From an uncultured Alistipes sp. (lineage in GTDB: Bacteria; Bacteroidota; Bacteroidia; Bacteroidales; Rikenellaceae): a DNA stretch of 64,000 nt. The stretch's first letter is position 1, and each line of letters starts with the position of its first letter. The notes under the pieces are model-generated. The model was not told the DNA's origin. It saw only the letters and a program-made list of their open reading frames with translations, and searched no databases. A program made the translations under genes and the position numbers. Location of the stretch: contig CANQDE010000001.1 of assembly GCA_947591475.1 (NCBI GenBank), positions 372,001 to 436,000 on the forward strand, in the 5' to 3' direction. Shown one piece after another: positions 7,973-18,199 of this stretch.

Positions 7973-8006
7973 GGCGAAGGCCCGTCCCGAACAACGGGCC
8001 CTCGCC
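7973..8006 (-). terminator. Intercistronic hairpin between the TonB receptor and pnuT
   Basis: GGCGAAGGCCCGT (7973-7985) pairs with ACGGGCCCTCGCC (7994-8006). Only a weak T-rich stretch follows on the minus strand, so this may attenuate or stabilise the transcript rather than end it. Confidence 0.4.
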
Positions 8007-8016
8007 GGATGATTCG

Positions 8017-10296
8017 TCAGAATTTGACGGTTACGTTGGCCAATACGTTCGTCGGTGCTTGCGGGAAGTAGAACGCATGGTCGGTTTGTTCCGTCTGTCC
8101 GTTAGCGTCCGTATAGGCTTCCGACCAGCCGTAGCCGTTGCTTTCGTATTCCGTATCGAACAGATTGTTGATCGTCAGGCCAATGCGGACACTTTTGGCA
8201 GCCCGTGTCCGGAATGTATAGCCTAAGTTGAGATTCGTTACGCAATAGGCATCGAGCTGCATAGCGCTGTTCTCGTAGTTGGTAAAATACTGCTTGCTGA
8301 CGTATTGCGTGTGCAGGATGGCTTCGAATCCGCGATGGTGGAAATCGAGCAGCAGGGCGGCAACAGTTTTCGGCGAATAGGCGAGTCGGGTCGTGCCCAT
8401 GGCAACCGTGTGATAACCGTATTCGCCTGCGACGTCGCCCGATAATCCGTAATCGACGACGCGGTGCAGGTAGTTTTCGATGCGGTTTTGCGAGAAGGTC
8501 GCGTTGGCGCTGGCTGTGAACCATCGGGCGACGCGCCACGATGCCGACAATTCGATGCCGCGGCGATAGCTGTCGGGAACGTTGTCGTTCAAGGCGTCGT
8601 ACCCGTCGTTGATGCGACCCGTCGGCACCAACTGGTCTTTGTACTTCATGTAGTAGAGGTTCACGCCCAACGACAGTTTCGGTGCCGTGTAGGTGTACCC
8701 CAATTCATAGTCGTAGAGCTTTTCGGAGGTGGGGTAGGTATCGGCTTCGGCGAACAGGTAGCGGTCGGTGAAGTCGCTGCGCGTCGGCTCTTTCTGGGCT
8801 ATGGCAAACGAGAAATAAAAATTGTTGCGTTTGCCGAGCGAGTAGTTCAGACCGACGTGGGGATTGAAGAAATGATACTGTTTGTCGACGTCGATGGGTT
8901 GCATACCTACCTCTTTCGAAACGTAGTTGTCGTTGACGCCCCACGCTTCGTAGCTCACGTAGCGGTATTGCAGATCGGCGAACAGACGCAGGCCGTTCGC
9001 AACCTGCCATGAGGCACGGGCGAAGAGGTTGGCATCCTGCTTGTCGACATCGTTGTCGTACCAGCGGCCGCCGATCTGCTCTGAAGCCAGACCGTCCACC
9101 CAGTCGAGTTCGCCCCAGTGCGGACAGGTGTAGTAGCTCCACGAACCGCCGAACGTCAGGTCGAATCGTTCGGCCGAGTAGTTGGCCGAGGCGTTGATGC
9201 CGCCCAAATGGTTGCGCATCAACTTTTCGCGGATCAGGTCGGCCTTCTGGATCCCGGTGTCGAGATTGACGTATTCCGCCAGTTCCGCATCGTCCTTGTA
9301 CTGCTTGTGGTAGCCGTAGCCATAGGTGTAGAAGGCCGTTGCATTCAACGCCCAGCGATCGTTCAGCCGTTGGGTCAGCAACAGCTGGTTGTTGATTTGC
9401 AGGTAGTTGTCCGTCTGGTCATCGTAGTAGCCGACGTGTGTGCCGTCGGCCAGCACAAATGGCCCGTCGGAGGTCTCGTACTGCCCGCTGTCGTGATAAC
9501 GGCGTCCGTAGAGTGCCATATTCTCCTTCGTTACGCCGTTGTAGGTGAGATAGGTTTTGGCCTTGCCGCCGAACGAAACCAATTTCAACATGGTGTTGCC
9601 TTTATAATAGCCGGTTTGGAACAGATAGGATTTGAGGTCGGTCGAACCGCGGTCGATGTAACCGTCCGAACCGATGTGCGTCAGGCGTGCATCCAGCGTC
9701 CAGTGGCCGCCCAACAGCCCCGACGAAATCCCTACGGCCTGCTTGTTGGTGTTGTAGGAGCCGTAAGAGAGCGATGCCGTGCCGCGAAATTCGGTCGAAA
9801 GCGGTTCGGTCGTCATGCTGATGGCTCCGCCGAATGCCCCCGTGCCGTTGGTCGATACACCGGCGCCGCGCTGCACCTGCATCGTGCCGACCGCAGAAAT
9901 CAAGTCGGGCGTGTCGTACCAATACATTGCGTGAGAATCGGGATTGTTCAGCGAAACGCCGTTGATCGTAACGTTTAGCCGGGTCGCATCCGTACCGCGC
10001 AGCCGCATCGAGGTGCCGCCGATTCCGATGCCGGTCTCGTTGGTGGCGATCATCGACGGCGTAAGAGCCAGCACCGACGGAATGTCGTAACCGTAACTGT
10101 TTCTCGCGATTTCATCGCTCGTGAGGTTCGAGTGGGCTACGGGCGTCGTAGCCGTCGCGCGCGTCGCGGTTACCTCGACCTCCTGCAGACGGACCATGCG
10201 CAGCGAATCGTCCGGAATACTTGGAACGTGCTGCGCCTTTGCGGCAGCCGCGCACAGCAGGATGGCCGCAAAACTCATCGAAAAATACCTTTTCAT
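8017..10296 (-). CDS. TonB-dependent receptor, probably for thiamine compounds
   Basis: A 759-residue outer-membrane receptor. It has an N-terminal signal peptide ending near AAAAKAQ, a TonB-box-like segment (LQEVEVTATRATA), a plug domain with MRLRGTDATRLNVTINGVSLNNP and QVQRGAGVSTNGTGAFGG, then a 22-strand barrel pattern ending in NVTVKF with the terminal Phe expected for BAM-dependent insertion. The 5' leader holds a TPP riboswitch, and a PnuC-family permease follows in the same operon, which together point to import of thiamine or its phosphates using proton-motive force through TonB. There is no SusD-like partner. Confidence 0.9.
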   Translation of the reverse strand: MKRYFSMSFAAILLCAAAAKAQHVPSIPDDSLRMVRLQEVEVTATRATATTPVAHSNLTSDEIARNSYGYDIPSVLALTPSMIATNETGIGIGGTSMRLRGTDATRLNVTINGVSLNNPDSHAMYWYDTPDLISAVGTMQVQRGAGVSTNGTGAFGGAISMTTEPLSTEFRGTASLSYGSYNTNKQAVGISSGLLGGHWTLDARLTHIGSDGYIDRGSTDLKSYLFQTGYYKGNTMLKLVSFGGKAKTYLTYNGVTKENMALYGRRYHDSGQYETSDGPFVLADGTHVGYYDDQTDNYLQINNQLLLTQRLNDRWALNATAFYTYGYGYHKQYKDDAELAEYVNLDTGIQKADLIREKLMRNHLGGINASANYSAERFDLTFGGSWSYYTCPHWGELDWVDGLASEQIGGRWYDNDVDKQDANLFARASWQVANGLRLFADLQYRYVSYEAWGVNDNYVSKEVGMQPIDVDKQYHFFNPHVGLNYSLGKRNNFYFSFAIAQKEPTRSDFTDRYLFAEADTYPTSEKLYDYELGYTYTAPKLSLGVNLYYMKYKDQLVPTGRINDGYDALNDNVPDSYRRGIELSASWRVARWFTASANATFSQNRIENYLHRVVDYGLSGDVAGEYGYHTVAMGTTRLAYSPKTVAALLLDFHHRGFEAILHTQYVSKQYFTNYENSAMQLDAYCVTNLNLGYTFRTRAAKSVRIGLTINNLFDTEYESNGYGWSEAYTDANGQTEQTDHAFYFPQAPTNVLANVTVKF

Positions 10297-10339
10297 ACTT
10301 ACTTTAATTTTAAGTTAACGACTGAAAAGGGGTATGTGT

Positions 10340-10430
10340 TGTCGATTATGCGTTCCCGGTCTCGGCATTACCCGTGTCCGGTTCAATGGGTATAATCTCA
10401 GCCCGCGCTACGGCGAGCACCCCTTAAGAA
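10340..10430 (-). promoter_or_regulatory. TPP (THI-box) riboswitch
   Basis: On the minus strand the leader reads GGGGTGCTCGCC, then GGGCTGAGATTATACCC, then GAACCGGACACGGGTAATGCC and CCGGGAAC. These are the conserved CTGAGA, ACCC, GGGTAATGCC and GGGAA elements of the thiamine pyrophosphate aptamer in order. It lies about 45 bases ahead of the TonB receptor start codon; repression by TPP of the receptor and pnuT is the expected behaviour. Confidence 0.95.
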
Positions 10431-10436
10431 TTGCGA

Positions 10437-10444
10437 CAAAGGTA
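10437..10444 (-). promoter_or_regulatory. Promoter -7 box for the TPP riboswitch operon
   Basis: CAAAGGTA on the plus strand reads TACCTTTG on the minus strand, an exact TAnnTTTG match ending seven bases before the aptamer begins. Confidence 0.6.
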
Positions 10445-10451
10445 AAACAAA

Positions 10452-10485
10452 AGGCGGAATGCACCAACGCTTTCCGCCTTTTTCT
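10452..10485. terminator. Terminator after xylA
   Basis: Stem GGCGGAA (10453-10459) with TTCCGCC (10472-10478), T-rich on both sides (CCTTTTTC on plus, CCTTTTGTTTT on minus). It ends the xylA transcript just ahead of the TPP-controlled operon promoter. Confidence 0.7.
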
Positions 10486-10508
10486 GCTATGGATAGCACG
10501 CAATCGAC

Positions 10509-11822
10509 TTAAATATACATGTTTACGATTGCTTCGTAAAGCTCTTGCTTGCCGCTGTGCTGGGCCGGTTCGTGCTTGCGGGCGTATTCGGCTACCTGTT
10601 CCAGCGTCAGCTTGCCCTCTTCGAAGCGTTTGCCCTCGCCTGCGTCGTAGGAGGCGTAGCGTTCCGACAGCATTTTGCAGTAAGGCGAGTTTTCCAAAAT
10701 GTCGGCGGCGATCAGCAGCGCACGCGCCATGACGTCCATCGCGGCGATGTGGGCGATGAACAGGTCTTCGGGATCGGTCGAGTTGCGTCGGGTCTTGGCA
10801 TCGAAATTCGTGCCGCCGCCTTGCAGACCGCCGCCGCGAATGATGACCATCATGGCCTGCACCATTTCATAGAGGTCGATGGGGAACTGGTCGGTGTCCC
10901 AGCCGTTCTGGTAGTCGCCGCGGTTGGCGTCGATGGAACCGAGCATACCGGCATCGACCGCGCATTGCAGTTCGTGTTCGAACGTATGGCCGGCCAGCGT
11001 CGCGTGGTTCACTTCGATGTTGACCTTGAAATCCTTGTCCAATCCGTGCGCGCGCAGGAAGCCGATGACGGTCTCCGTATCGACGTCGTATTGGTGCTTC
11101 ATCGGTTCCATCGGCTTCGGCTCGATCAAGAACGTGCCTTTGAATCCTTTGCTGCGAGCGTAGTCGCGGGCCATGCGCAACATGGTGGCCATGTGCTCTT
11201 TTTCGCGTTTCATGTCGGTGTTCAGCAACGACATGTACCCTTCGCGGCCGCCCCAGAACACATAGCAGTCGCCGCCCAGTTCGATGGTCGCGTCGATGGC
11301 GTTCTTGATTTGGAGCATGGCACGAGCCGCCGTATCGTAATCCGGATTGGTCGATGCGCCGTTCATATAGCGTGCGTGGCCGAATACGTTGGCCGTACCC
11401 CACAACAGTTTGATGCCGGTTTCGGCCTGCTTCTGTTTGGCATAAGCGACGATCTCTTTCAGATTCTTTTCGTATTCCTGCGGGGTCGCGGCTTCATCGA
11501 CCAAATCGACATCATGGAAGCAGTAGTATTCGATGCCCATCTTCTGCATGAACTCGAATCCGGCATCCATCTTGGCCTTGGCCCGTTCGATGGGGTCGGC
11601 CGCCGTGTTCCACGGGAATTTTTTCGTGCCGCCGCCGAACTGGTCGCCGCCTTCGGCGCAAAGCGTATGCCACCACGCCATCGAGAAACGGAACCACTCT
11701 TTCATCTTGCGGCCTTTCACGACCTTCTCGGGATCGTAATAGTGGAATGCCATCGGATTTTTCGACGAGGCACCTTCGAACGGAATTTTGCCCACTTCGG
11801 GGAAATAGATTTTTGCAGCCAT
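10509..11822 (-). CDS. xylA: Xylose isomerase
   Basis: A 437-residue enzyme interconverting D-xylose and D-xylulose in the cytoplasm. Family landmarks include [18 protein letters not shown] near 47-63, [10 protein letters not shown] at 101-110 (His103 and Asp106 are the expected ring-opening pair), [32 protein letters not shown] and the DTDQFP metal-binding segment. Length matches the longer class II isomerases common in Bacteroidetes. It starts 22 bases after the xylulokinase stop and is the last gene of this minus-strand unit, ending at a terminator. Confidence 0.97.
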   Translation of the reverse strand: MAAKIYFPEVGKIPFEGASSKNPMAFHYYDPEKVVKGRKMKEWFRFSMAWWHTLCAEGGDQFGGGTKKFPWNTAADPIERAKAKMDAGFEFMQKMGIEYYCFHDVDLVDEAATPQEYEKNLKEIVAYAKQKQAETGIKLLWGTANVFGHARYMNGASTNPDYDTAARAMLQIKNAIDATIELGGDCYVFWGGREGYMSLLNTDMKREKEHMATMLRMARDYARSKGFKGTFLIEPKPMEPMKHQYDVDTETVIGFLRAHGLDKDFKVNIEVNHATLAGHTFEHELQCAVDAGMLGSIDANRGDYQNGWDTDQFPIDLYEMVQAMMVIIRGGGLQGGGTNFDAKTRRNSTDPEDLFIAHIAAMDVMARALLIAADILENSPYCKMLSERYASYDAGEGKRFEEGKLTLEQVAEYARKHEPAQHSGKQELYEAIVNMYI

Positions 11823-11844
11823 TTTATTATGTAATAATTTAGGT

Positions 11845-13329
11845 TTATTGGTTCAGTTTCGAATCGACTTCGTGGCACCATGCGGCGTAACCAGCTTCCA
11901 AGGCTTCACGGTCGGCTTCGACGGGTTCTACAATCTCCAACCGGCGCAGCGAGGCGAAGGCCTCTTCGCGCGATCGGTAGTATCCGGCTCCCAATGCGGC
12001 CCCGCGTGCAGCACCCAAGGCTCCGTCCGTATTGAACAGCTCGATACGGGCACCGGTCAGCGTCGCCAACGTGCGGCGGAAGAGCGGCGAGAGGAACAGA
12101 TTGGCCTTTCCGGCACGGATGACGTCCGGTTTCAGCCACATTCCGCGCATAATGTCGATGCCGTAGCGGAACGAGTAGGCGATGCCTTCTTGTGCGGCTC
12201 GCAGGATGTGGGCCGTTGTGTGGCGATTCAGGTCGATGCCGACGATTGCGGCTCCCGTCGTGCGGTTTTCGAGCACGCGCTCGACCCCATTGCCGAAGGG
12301 CAGCACCAACAAACCCTCCGAACCGGCCGGAACGCTTTCTGCGAGGTTGTTCATCTGGACGTAATCGGCCGTTTGCTGGACGATGTTGCGTCGAATCCAA
12401 GAGTTCATGATTCCCGTGCCGTTGATGCAGAGCAGGATGCCGTAGCGCGGCGCTTCGGGCCGGTGGTTGACGTGCACGAACGTGTTGACACGCGACAGCG
12501 GATCGGCTTTCGGCGTATCGACGACCCCGTAAACCACGCCGCTCGTTCCGCCGGTCGCCGCGATTTCTCCGGCTTCTAAAACATTGAGCGAAAAGGCGTT
12601 GTTCGGCTGGTCTCCGGCACGGTAGGAGATAGGCGTGCCGGCGGGTATGCCGAGTGCTTCCTCCGTCGCTTTGTCCGTGCGGGCCTGAATGCCGATGGAG
12701 ACGCCCGCTTCGGGGATAATCGTGTGCGGAATGCCGTAGTAATCGGCGATGAAATCGGCGCGGCGCTCCTCTTTGAAGTCCCAGAGAATCTGTTCCGAAA
12801 GGCCGCTGACCGTGGTTGTCCGTTCGCCCGAAAGCCGGTAAGCGATGTAATCGCCCGGCAGCATGAACCGGTCGATTTTTTCGAAGATTTCCGGTTCGTT
12901 GCGTTTCACCCACGCTAATTTCGATGCCGTGAAATTCCCGGGCGAGTTGAGCGTATGGGTCAGACAATAGTCGCGTCCGATTGCCTCCAAGGCTTCGGCT
13001 CCGATGCCGACGGCTCGCGAATCGCACCAGATGATGGCCTTGCGCAGGGGCTTTCCGCTTCGGTCGAGCAGTGTCAAACCGTGCATCTGGTAGGTGATGC
13101 CGATGGAGACCACTTCGCGCATAGGATGATCGGCGGCGATTCGGCGGATGCCCTCGCAGACATAATACCACCATGTTTCGGGGTCTTGTTCCGCCCAACC
13201 CGTACGGGGCGCGTCGATGCGCATTTCGGATTGCGGATTGGTCGATGAAGCGACGCATTCGCCTGTCTCGATGTCCAACAACGAAACCTTGACGGACGAT
13301 GAACCGACGTCGATGCCTAATGATTTCAT
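11845..13329 (-). CDS. xylB: Xylulokinase
   Basis: From the ATG at 13329 ([19 protein letters not shown]) the protein has 494 residues and belongs to the FGGY carbohydrate kinase family. The N-terminal phosphate-binding loop is [10 protein letters not shown]. The substrate region has [27 protein letters not shown], and the C-terminal nucleotide half contains GGTSGVVYG and [11 protein letters not shown]. It phosphorylates D-xylulose to xylulose 5-phosphate for the pentose phosphate pathway. Eleven further in-frame codons upstream were rejected because family members begin right at the G-x-D-x-G loop. XylA follows directly. Confidence 0.95.
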   Translation of the reverse strand: MKSLGIDVGSSSVKVSLLDIETGECVASSTNPQSEMRIDAPRTGWAEQDPETWWYYVCEGIRRIAADHPMREVVSIGITYQMHGLTLLDRSGKPLRKAIIWCDSRAVGIGAEALEAIGRDYCLTHTLNSPGNFTASKLAWVKRNEPEIFEKIDRFMLPGDYIAYRLSGERTTTVSGLSEQILWDFKEERRADFIADYYGIPHTIIPEAGVSIGIQARTDKATEEALGIPAGTPISYRAGDQPNNAFSLNVLEAGEIAATGGTSGVVYGVVDTPKADPLSRVNTFVHVNHRPEAPRYGILLCINGTGIMNSWIRRNIVQQTADYVQMNNLAESVPAGSEGLLVLPFGNGVERVLENRTTGAAIVGIDLNRHTTAHILRAAQEGIAYSFRYGIDIMRGMWLKPDVIRAGKANLFLSPLFRRTLATLTGARIELFNTDGALGAARGAALGAGYYRSREEAFASLRRLEIVEPVEADREALEAGYAAWCHEVDSKLNQ

Positions 13330-13421
13330 GATTTTGCGGTTTGAATCAAGTAAAAATAACAATTTTTTTGCAATCGGCCAAACTTTCTGCTCAACAATGG
13401 CATCGAATCTTCTTCGTTACG

Positions 13422-13462
13422 AAAAAAGCGAGGGTTTCGCCGGAATCGAAACCTTCGCTTTG
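13422..13462 (-). terminator. Terminator after galM
   Basis: AGCGAGGGTTTCG (13427-13439) pairs with CGAAACCTTCGCT (13447-13459) with one wobble; read on the minus strand the hairpin is followed by TTTTTTC. It separates the galM unit from xylB and xylA. Confidence 0.75.
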
Positions 13463-13496
13463 CACTTTATTCTTCGAAAAATATCGGGCGCTTTAC

Positions 13497-14552
13497 CTAA
13501 TACGTCCCGAACCGGAAAACGATCTTCTGGCAATACCGTTCGCTCGGCCGGAGCAGGGGCGACGGAAATTCCGGCCGATTGACGGCATCGGGGAAATTCT
13601 GGCATTCGATAGCCACGCCGTCATGATCGGCATAGCGGCCGCCCGATTTGGTTTCGGGGCAGCCTCCGGCCAGCCAGTTGCCGGTGTAGATCATCACGGA
13701 GGGTTGCGAGGAGAGAATCTGCACCGTGCGGCCCGATTTCGGATCGCGCAGTTCGCCGACTTCGCCCAAGATGTTCGGCTTCCAGCCGTCGATGGCGAAC
13801 GGATGGTCGTATCCGCGGAAGTCGCGGATGTGGTTGAACTCGGCGTCAATTCCCTCGCGCAACGGTCGGAAAGCACGGAAATCCTGCGGCGTACCGGCTA
13901 CATCGAGCAGCTTGCCCGTCGGAATCTGGTACGCATCCATCTCCGGCACCTGCGAGCAGTTGAGCCGCAGCTCTTGGTCAAGCACCGAGCCGCTCGCTTC
14001 GCCAGCCAGATTGAAATAGATGTGATTGGTCATGTTGACGATCGTCGTGCGGTCGGTCTGCGCCACGTAGGTGATTTCGAACGAATTTTCATCATCGAAA
14101 TCGAACACGGCTTCGACTTGCAGTTCGCCCGGGTAGCCTTGGTCGCCGTCGTCCGAGGTCAACGCCATGACGATCCGGTTGGTCTCCACGCGACTCTCCC
14201 AGACCCGGTTGGCGAAATTCTTCGTGCCTCCGTGCAGATGGTTGCGCCCGTTGTTGATTTCCAACGAATAGGCTTTGCCGTCGATGGTCATGCGTCCCAT
14301 GGCGATGCGGTTGGCGCAACGGCCTACGCTCTTGCCCATCGCCGCGCCGTCGAAAAAGTAGCCTTCGGGATGTTTGTAGCCCAGAACGACATCGGCCATG
14401 CGGCCTTCGCGGTCGGGCATCGTCGCGCCGAGGACCGTCGCGCCGAAATTCGAAACCCGCACTTCCGCACCATGCGCATTGCGCAGGGTATAGAGGATGA
14501 TGGCTTCGCCCTCGGGCGTCATGCCCCATACCTGTTGTTCGATTGTAATCAT
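13497..14552 (-). CDS. galM: Aldose 1-epimerase (mutarotase)
   Basis: The 351-residue protein begins MITIEQQVWGMTPEGEAI and carries the GalM landmarks: NFGATVLGATMPDREGR, VGRCANRIAMGRM, NHLHGGTKNFANRVW (first catalytic histidine region), NMTNHIYFNLAG (second histidine) and GVAIECQNFPDAVN, where the glutamate acts as base. It interconverts alpha and beta anomers of hexoses and probably pentoses. No signal peptide is seen, so it is cytoplasmic. It starts two bases after the gltX stop codon. Its location ahead of xylB and xylA fits sugar use, though a terminator lies between. Confidence 0.94.
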   Translation of the reverse strand: MITIEQQVWGMTPEGEAIILYTLRNAHGAEVRVSNFGATVLGATMPDREGRMADVVLGYKHPEGYFFDGAAMGKSVGRCANRIAMGRMTIDGKAYSLEINNGRNHLHGGTKNFANRVWESRVETNRIVMALTSDDGDQGYPGELQVEAVFDFDDENSFEITYVAQTDRTTIVNMTNHIYFNLAGEASGSVLDQELRLNCSQVPEMDAYQIPTGKLLDVAGTPQDFRAFRPLREGIDAEFNHIRDFRGYDHPFAIDGWKPNILGEVGELRDPKSGRTVQILSSQPSVMIYTGNWLAGGCPETKSGGRYADHDGVAIECQNFPDAVNRPEFPSPLLRPSERYCQKIVFRFGTY

Positions 14553-14554
14553 AG

Positions 14555-16090
14555 TTATTCTGCCGGTTTTAAGGTGTTCAACAGATGGTCGATGCGTCGC
14601 AGGCACTCCTCCTTGCCGAGGAACGACGTTACGTCGTACATGCCCGGGCCCTTGCCGGCGCCGACCAATGCCAGACGCAGCGTGTTCATTACCTGCCCCA
14701 TGCCGTACCCCTTTTCTTCGATCCATGCGTGTACGACCTGTTCGGTATGCTCCAACGAAAAGTCGTCGATCGCGGCCAGCACGTCGCGCAAAGCCCGCAG
14801 AATGGCCGGATTGTCGCCTTTCCAATACTTTTTGACCTGCTTTTCTTCGTAAGTCTGTGGTGCGATGAAGAAAAACGAGGTCAAATCCCACAAATCTGTG
14901 ATGAAGGTCGCCCGTTCTTTCATGATACCGGCTACGTGGCCCGCAACGGCATCTGACACCTCGATTCCGTGTTCCCGCAGGATGGGCTGATAGAGCGCGG
15001 CCAGTTCCGCTTCGGTCTTGTGGTGCATGTACTGCGCATTGAACCACTTCGCCTTGTCGGGTTGGAAGCGGGCGCCCGATTTCGAAACGCGCTCCAACGA
15101 AAATTGCTCGATCAACTCCGGCATCGAAAATAGTTCCTGCTCGGTGCCCGGGTTCCAACCCAACAGGGCGAGCATGTTGATGAATGCCTCGGGGAAATAG
15201 CCGTCTTCGCGATAGCCGTGGGCCGTTTCGCCCGTAGTCGGCGATTTCCAGAAAAGTGGGAATACGGGGAATCCCATCTTGTCGCCGTCGCGTTTGGAGA
15301 GTTTGCCGCCGCCCGTAGGTTTCAGCAGCAGGGGAAGATGAGCGAACGCCGGTCGGGTTTCCTGCCAACCGAAGGCCTCGTAAAGCAGATAGTGCAGGGG
15401 CAGGGACGGCAGCCACTCTTCGCCGCGAATGACGTGCGAAATCTCCATCAGGTGGTCGTCGACGATATTGGCGAGGTGATAGGTCGGCAGTGCATCCGCC
15501 GATTTGTAGAGCACCTTGTCGTCGAGCGTCGAGGTGTTGACCTCCACGTGGCCGCGGATCAGGTCGTCCATTTCGACCCGTCGGTTTTCGGGCATCTTGA
15601 AGCGGATGACCCATTGATCGCCGCGGTCGATGCGCGCTTTGACCTCATTGGCCGGCAGCGAGAGCGACGTGGCGAGCTGTTCGCGTACAGTATAATTGTA
15701 GGCGAATGTTTCGCCGCGGCTTTCGTACTCCTTGCGCAGGGCTTCGAGCTCTTCGGCCGAGTCGAACGCATAATAGGCCCATCCGGCATCGACCAACTGC
15801 AACGCATATTTGAGGTAAATTTCGCGGCGTTCGCTTTGCCGGTAGGGGGCATGGGGCCCGCCGACACCGACGCCTTCGTCGATTTCGATACCGCACCATG
15901 CGAGCGATTCCATGATATAGGCTTCGGCGCCGGGGACGAAGCGCTGCGAATCGGTGTCTTCGATGCGCAGAATCATCTGTCCGCCGTGCTGTCGGGCGAA
16001 AAGGTAGTTATAGAGTGCCGTACGGACGCCCCCGATGTGCAGAGGGCCGGTAGGGCTGGGTGCGAAGCGCACCCGAACAGGTCTATTCAT
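14555..16090 (-). CDS. gltX: Glutamyl-tRNA synthetase
   Basis: A 511-residue class I aminoacyl-tRNA synthetase. The ATP-binding HIGH-type motif appears as [11 protein letters not shown] at residues 11-21, and the KMSKS-type loop as [13 protein letters not shown] near 268-280. The signature [12 protein letters not shown] is near 40-51. The C-terminal helical domain recognises the tRNA anticodon. It charges tRNA-Glu with glutamate. It lies 37 bases after the SIMPL gene and overlaps nothing; galM follows two bases downstream, so the essential synthetase and the epimerase seem to share a transcript. Confidence 0.96.
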   Translation of the reverse strand: MNRPVRVRFAPSPTGPLHIGGVRTALYNYLFARQHGGQMILRIEDTDSQRFVPGAEAYIMESLAWCGIEIDEGVGVGGPHAPYRQSERREIYLKYALQLVDAGWAYYAFDSAEELEALRKEYESRGETFAYNYTVREQLATSLSLPANEVKARIDRGDQWVIRFKMPENRRVEMDDLIRGHVEVNTSTLDDKVLYKSADALPTYHLANIVDDHLMEISHVIRGEEWLPSLPLHYLLYEAFGWQETRPAFAHLPLLLKPTGGGKLSKRDGDKMGFPVFPLFWKSPTTGETAHGYREDGYFPEAFINMLALLGWNPGTEQELFSMPELIEQFSLERVSKSGARFQPDKAKWFNAQYMHHKTEAELAALYQPILREHGIEVSDAVAGHVAGIMKERATFITDLWDLTSFFFIAPQTYEEKQVKKYWKGDNPAILRALRDVLAAIDDFSLEHTEQVVHAWIEEKGYGMGQVMNTLRLALVGAGKGPGMYDVTSFLGKEECLRRIDHLLNTLKPAE

Positions 16091-16127
16091 TTACTTATTA
16101 GCTGTTATATTGCGATTCTGGAAAACT

Positions 16128-16856
16128 TCATTTCAGACGATATTCGATCCGCATGGTGATGCGGGCCTTCTTCGTGCGGCTCGACGTATTGAATGAACCG
16201 CCGGCGGAGAACTCCTCGTTGGAATTGGCCCCCGTAATCTGGAATACCCCCATGCGGGCCGATGCGACACGACCGATTTTAGTGCCGGCATTGTCGGCGA
16301 TCTTTTCGGCACGGGTTCGGGCATCGGCCGATGCAGTTTCGATCAAGCCCATTTTCACATCGTCGAGCTTCGTGTAGTAGTAATCGGGTGCGTAGGCCTC
16401 GATCGAGACGCCTTGGGCGATCAACGACGAAATTTCGCGCGAAACGACCTCGACCTTTTCCACGTCGGTCGATTCCACGGTGAACCGTTGACGCAGCATG
16501 TAGCCCGTGAAACGTTGTCCGGCCCAGTTGCCGTTGGCACCGTAGACCGATTCGTATTGCTTGTCGACGTTGACGAATTCGAAGACCACAGCATCGGCCG
16601 GAATCCCTTTGTCCGCAAGGTATTTCTGCACCTTCTGTTTGTTGGCTTCGAGTTGGGCGTAACCGGCGGCCACGCTTTGCGACTCGGCCGTGAGGGCGCC
16701 CGACCAGACGATCAGGTCGGATACGAATTCCGTTTCACCGAGCCCCGTAACGACGATGGTGTCCTGCGAACGGTATTTGTAGGTGTAGGCGCGTCCCAAT
16801 ACGACGGCGCAAAGGATGGCTGCAAGAGCCAGAACAAGATATTTACCGTTTTTCAT
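16128..16856 (-). CDS. SIMPL domain-containing protein (DUF541)
   Basis: A 242-residue protein with one N-terminal hydrophobic segment (about 6-24) that is either a signal anchor or an uncleaved signal peptide. The rest is the SIMPL domain: TIVVTGLGETEFVSDLIVWSG, LEANKQKVQKYLADKGI, LRQRFTVESTDVEKVE, then the alpha helical ADARTRAEKIADNAGTKIGRVASARMGVFQI. E. coli YggE and the Bartonella/Brucella periplasmic SIMPL proteins share this shape; the biochemical role is uncertain, with envelope or oxidative stress suggested for relatives. It lies between ychF and gltX. Confidence 0.88.
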   Translation of the reverse strand: MKNGKYLVLALAAILCAVVLGRAYTYKYRSQDTIVVTGLGETEFVSDLIVWSGALTAESQSVAAGYAQLEANKQKVQKYLADKGIPADAVVFEFVNVDKQYESVYGANGNWAGQRFTGYMLRQRFTVESTDVEKVEVVSREISSLIAQGVSIEAYAPDYYYTKLDDVKMGLIETASADARTRAEKIADNAGTKIGRVASARMGVFQITGANSNEEFSAGGSFNTSSRTKKARITMRIEYRLK

Positions 16857-16983
16857 ACCGATATGTTTTATTAATTAGGTCGTTTTGCTTTGTTTTGGTT
16901 GTGGGTGGAAAGCGTTTGTCGGTTGCGTCCTGTGATTCCGAGGAAGTCGGCAGGGGCCGCTGGCGATGCCGTGCACCGGCCAT

Positions 16984-18084
16984 TCAGACGTTGAACAGGA
17001 AGTGCATGATGTCGCCGTCCTGCACGACGTATTCTTTGCCTTCGATTCCGATTTTGCCCGCATCGCGGCAGGCCTTTTCCGAACCGAGCGTCGTGTAATC
17101 GTCGTATTTGATCACTTCGGCCCGAATGAACCCCTTTTCGAAGTCGGTATGGATGATACCGGCGGTCTGCGGCGCCTTCATGCCGCGGATGTAAGTCCAT
17201 GCACGGGTCTCGTCGGGGCCTGTCGTGAAGAACGTTTCGAGATTGAGCAATTTATAGGCCGATTTAATCAGACGGGCGACGCCGGATTCCTTCAAACCGA
17301 GGTCTTCGAGAAACAGTTGGCGTTCTTCGTAGCTGTCGAGTTCGGCGATGTCCGCCTCGGTGGCTGCCGCAACGATCAGCATTTCGGCCTTTTCATTTGC
17401 AATGGCGGCCTTGACCGCTTCGGTGTAGGCATTGCCCGTTACGGCGCTTTTTTCATCGACATTGCAGACATAGAGCACCGGTTTGTCGGTCAGCAGATTG
17501 AGATCGGCAACCAATTTTTTGTCCTCTTTATCCAACTCGATCGTACGGGCGCTCAAACCCTGTTCCAACGCCGACTTGTATTGCAGAAGCAGTTCGACCG
17601 CGCGTTTCGCATTTTTGTCGCCGCCCGAAGTGGCTTGTTTCTGGGTCTTGGCGAGCCGATTTTCGATGGTCTCCAAGTCTTTGAGCTGCAATTCGGTGTC
17701 GATGATGCCCTTGTCGCGTACGGGGTCGATGGTCCCGTCGACATGGGTGATGTTGCTGTTTTCGAAGCAGCGGAGTACGTGGATGATTGCGTTCGTATTC
17801 CGGATATTGCCGAGGAATTTGTTGCCCAATCCTTCGCCTTTCGAGGCGCCCTTGACCAAGCCGGCGATGTCGACGATTTCGATGGTCGTCGGGACGACGC
17901 GTTTGGGGTTGTCTATTTCAGCCAGTTTCACTAAACGCTGGTCGGGCACGGTGATGACGCCCACGTTGGGTTCGATGGTGCAGAACGGAAAATTGGCTGC
18001 CTGCGCCTTCGCATTGGACAGACAGTTGAATAACGTCGACTTTCCTACGTTGGGAAGGCCAACGATGCCGCATTGTAATGCCAT
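16984..18084 (-). CDS. ychF: Ribosome-binding ATPase YchF
   Basis: A 366-residue Obg-family P-loop protein. G1 is GLPNVGKSTLFN near 8-19, the switch region NFPFCTIEPNVGVI follows, G3 is DIAGLVKGASKGEGLGN near 69-85, and the C-terminal TGS-like domain ends KGFIRAEVIKYDDY, KEYVVQDGDIMHFLFNV. The position equivalent to G4 is NVDE rather than the NKxD of GTPases, consistent with the ATP preference of YchF. It binds ribosomes and is linked to translation and stress control. Probable first gene of ychF-SIMPL-gltX-galM. Confidence 0.96.
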   Translation of the reverse strand: MALQCGIVGLPNVGKSTLFNCLSNAKAQAANFPFCTIEPNVGVITVPDQRLVKLAEIDNPKRVVPTTIEIVDIAGLVKGASKGEGLGNKFLGNIRNTNAIIHVLRCFENSNITHVDGTIDPVRDKGIIDTELQLKDLETIENRLAKTQKQATSGGDKNAKRAVELLLQYKSALEQGLSARTIELDKEDKKLVADLNLLTDKPVLYVCNVDEKSAVTGNAYTEAVKAAIANEKAEMLIVAAATEADIAELDSYEERQLFLEDLGLKESGVARLIKSAYKLLNLETFFTTGPDETRAWTYIRGMKAPQTAGIIHTDFEKGFIRAEVIKYDDYTTLGSEKACRDAGKIGIEGKEYVVQDGDIMHFLFNV

Positions 18085-18114
18085 AGATCGGTTGTTTCTG
18101 TTTATTTAGCGGAA

Positions 18115-18122
18115 CAAAGATA
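18115..18122 (-). promoter_or_regulatory. Promoter -7 box for ychF
   Basis: CAAAGATA on the plus strand, that is TATCTTTG on the minus strand, 31 bases before the ychF start. Confidence 0.55.
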
Positions 18123-18167
18123 GTGCAAGCCGGTCGCAAAACCAAGTGCGGTATAGAAAATAATTAC

Positions 18168-18175
18168 TATATTTG
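18168..18175 (+). promoter_or_regulatory. Promoter -7 box for the rsmI operon
   Basis: TATATTTG matches TAnnTTTG, 25 bases before the ATG at 18200 and divergent from the ychF promoter. No clear -33 element is visible. Confidence 0.45.
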
Positions 18176-18199
18176 TGGAGAAAAATTTCGTGCGGAAAG

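Noticed and set aside
13497..15614. 705-codon ORF suggesting a fusion ahead of galM
   Set aside because: The first half is an Arg-rich shadow of gltX in another frame; the true galM start is the ATG at 14552 right after the gltX stop.
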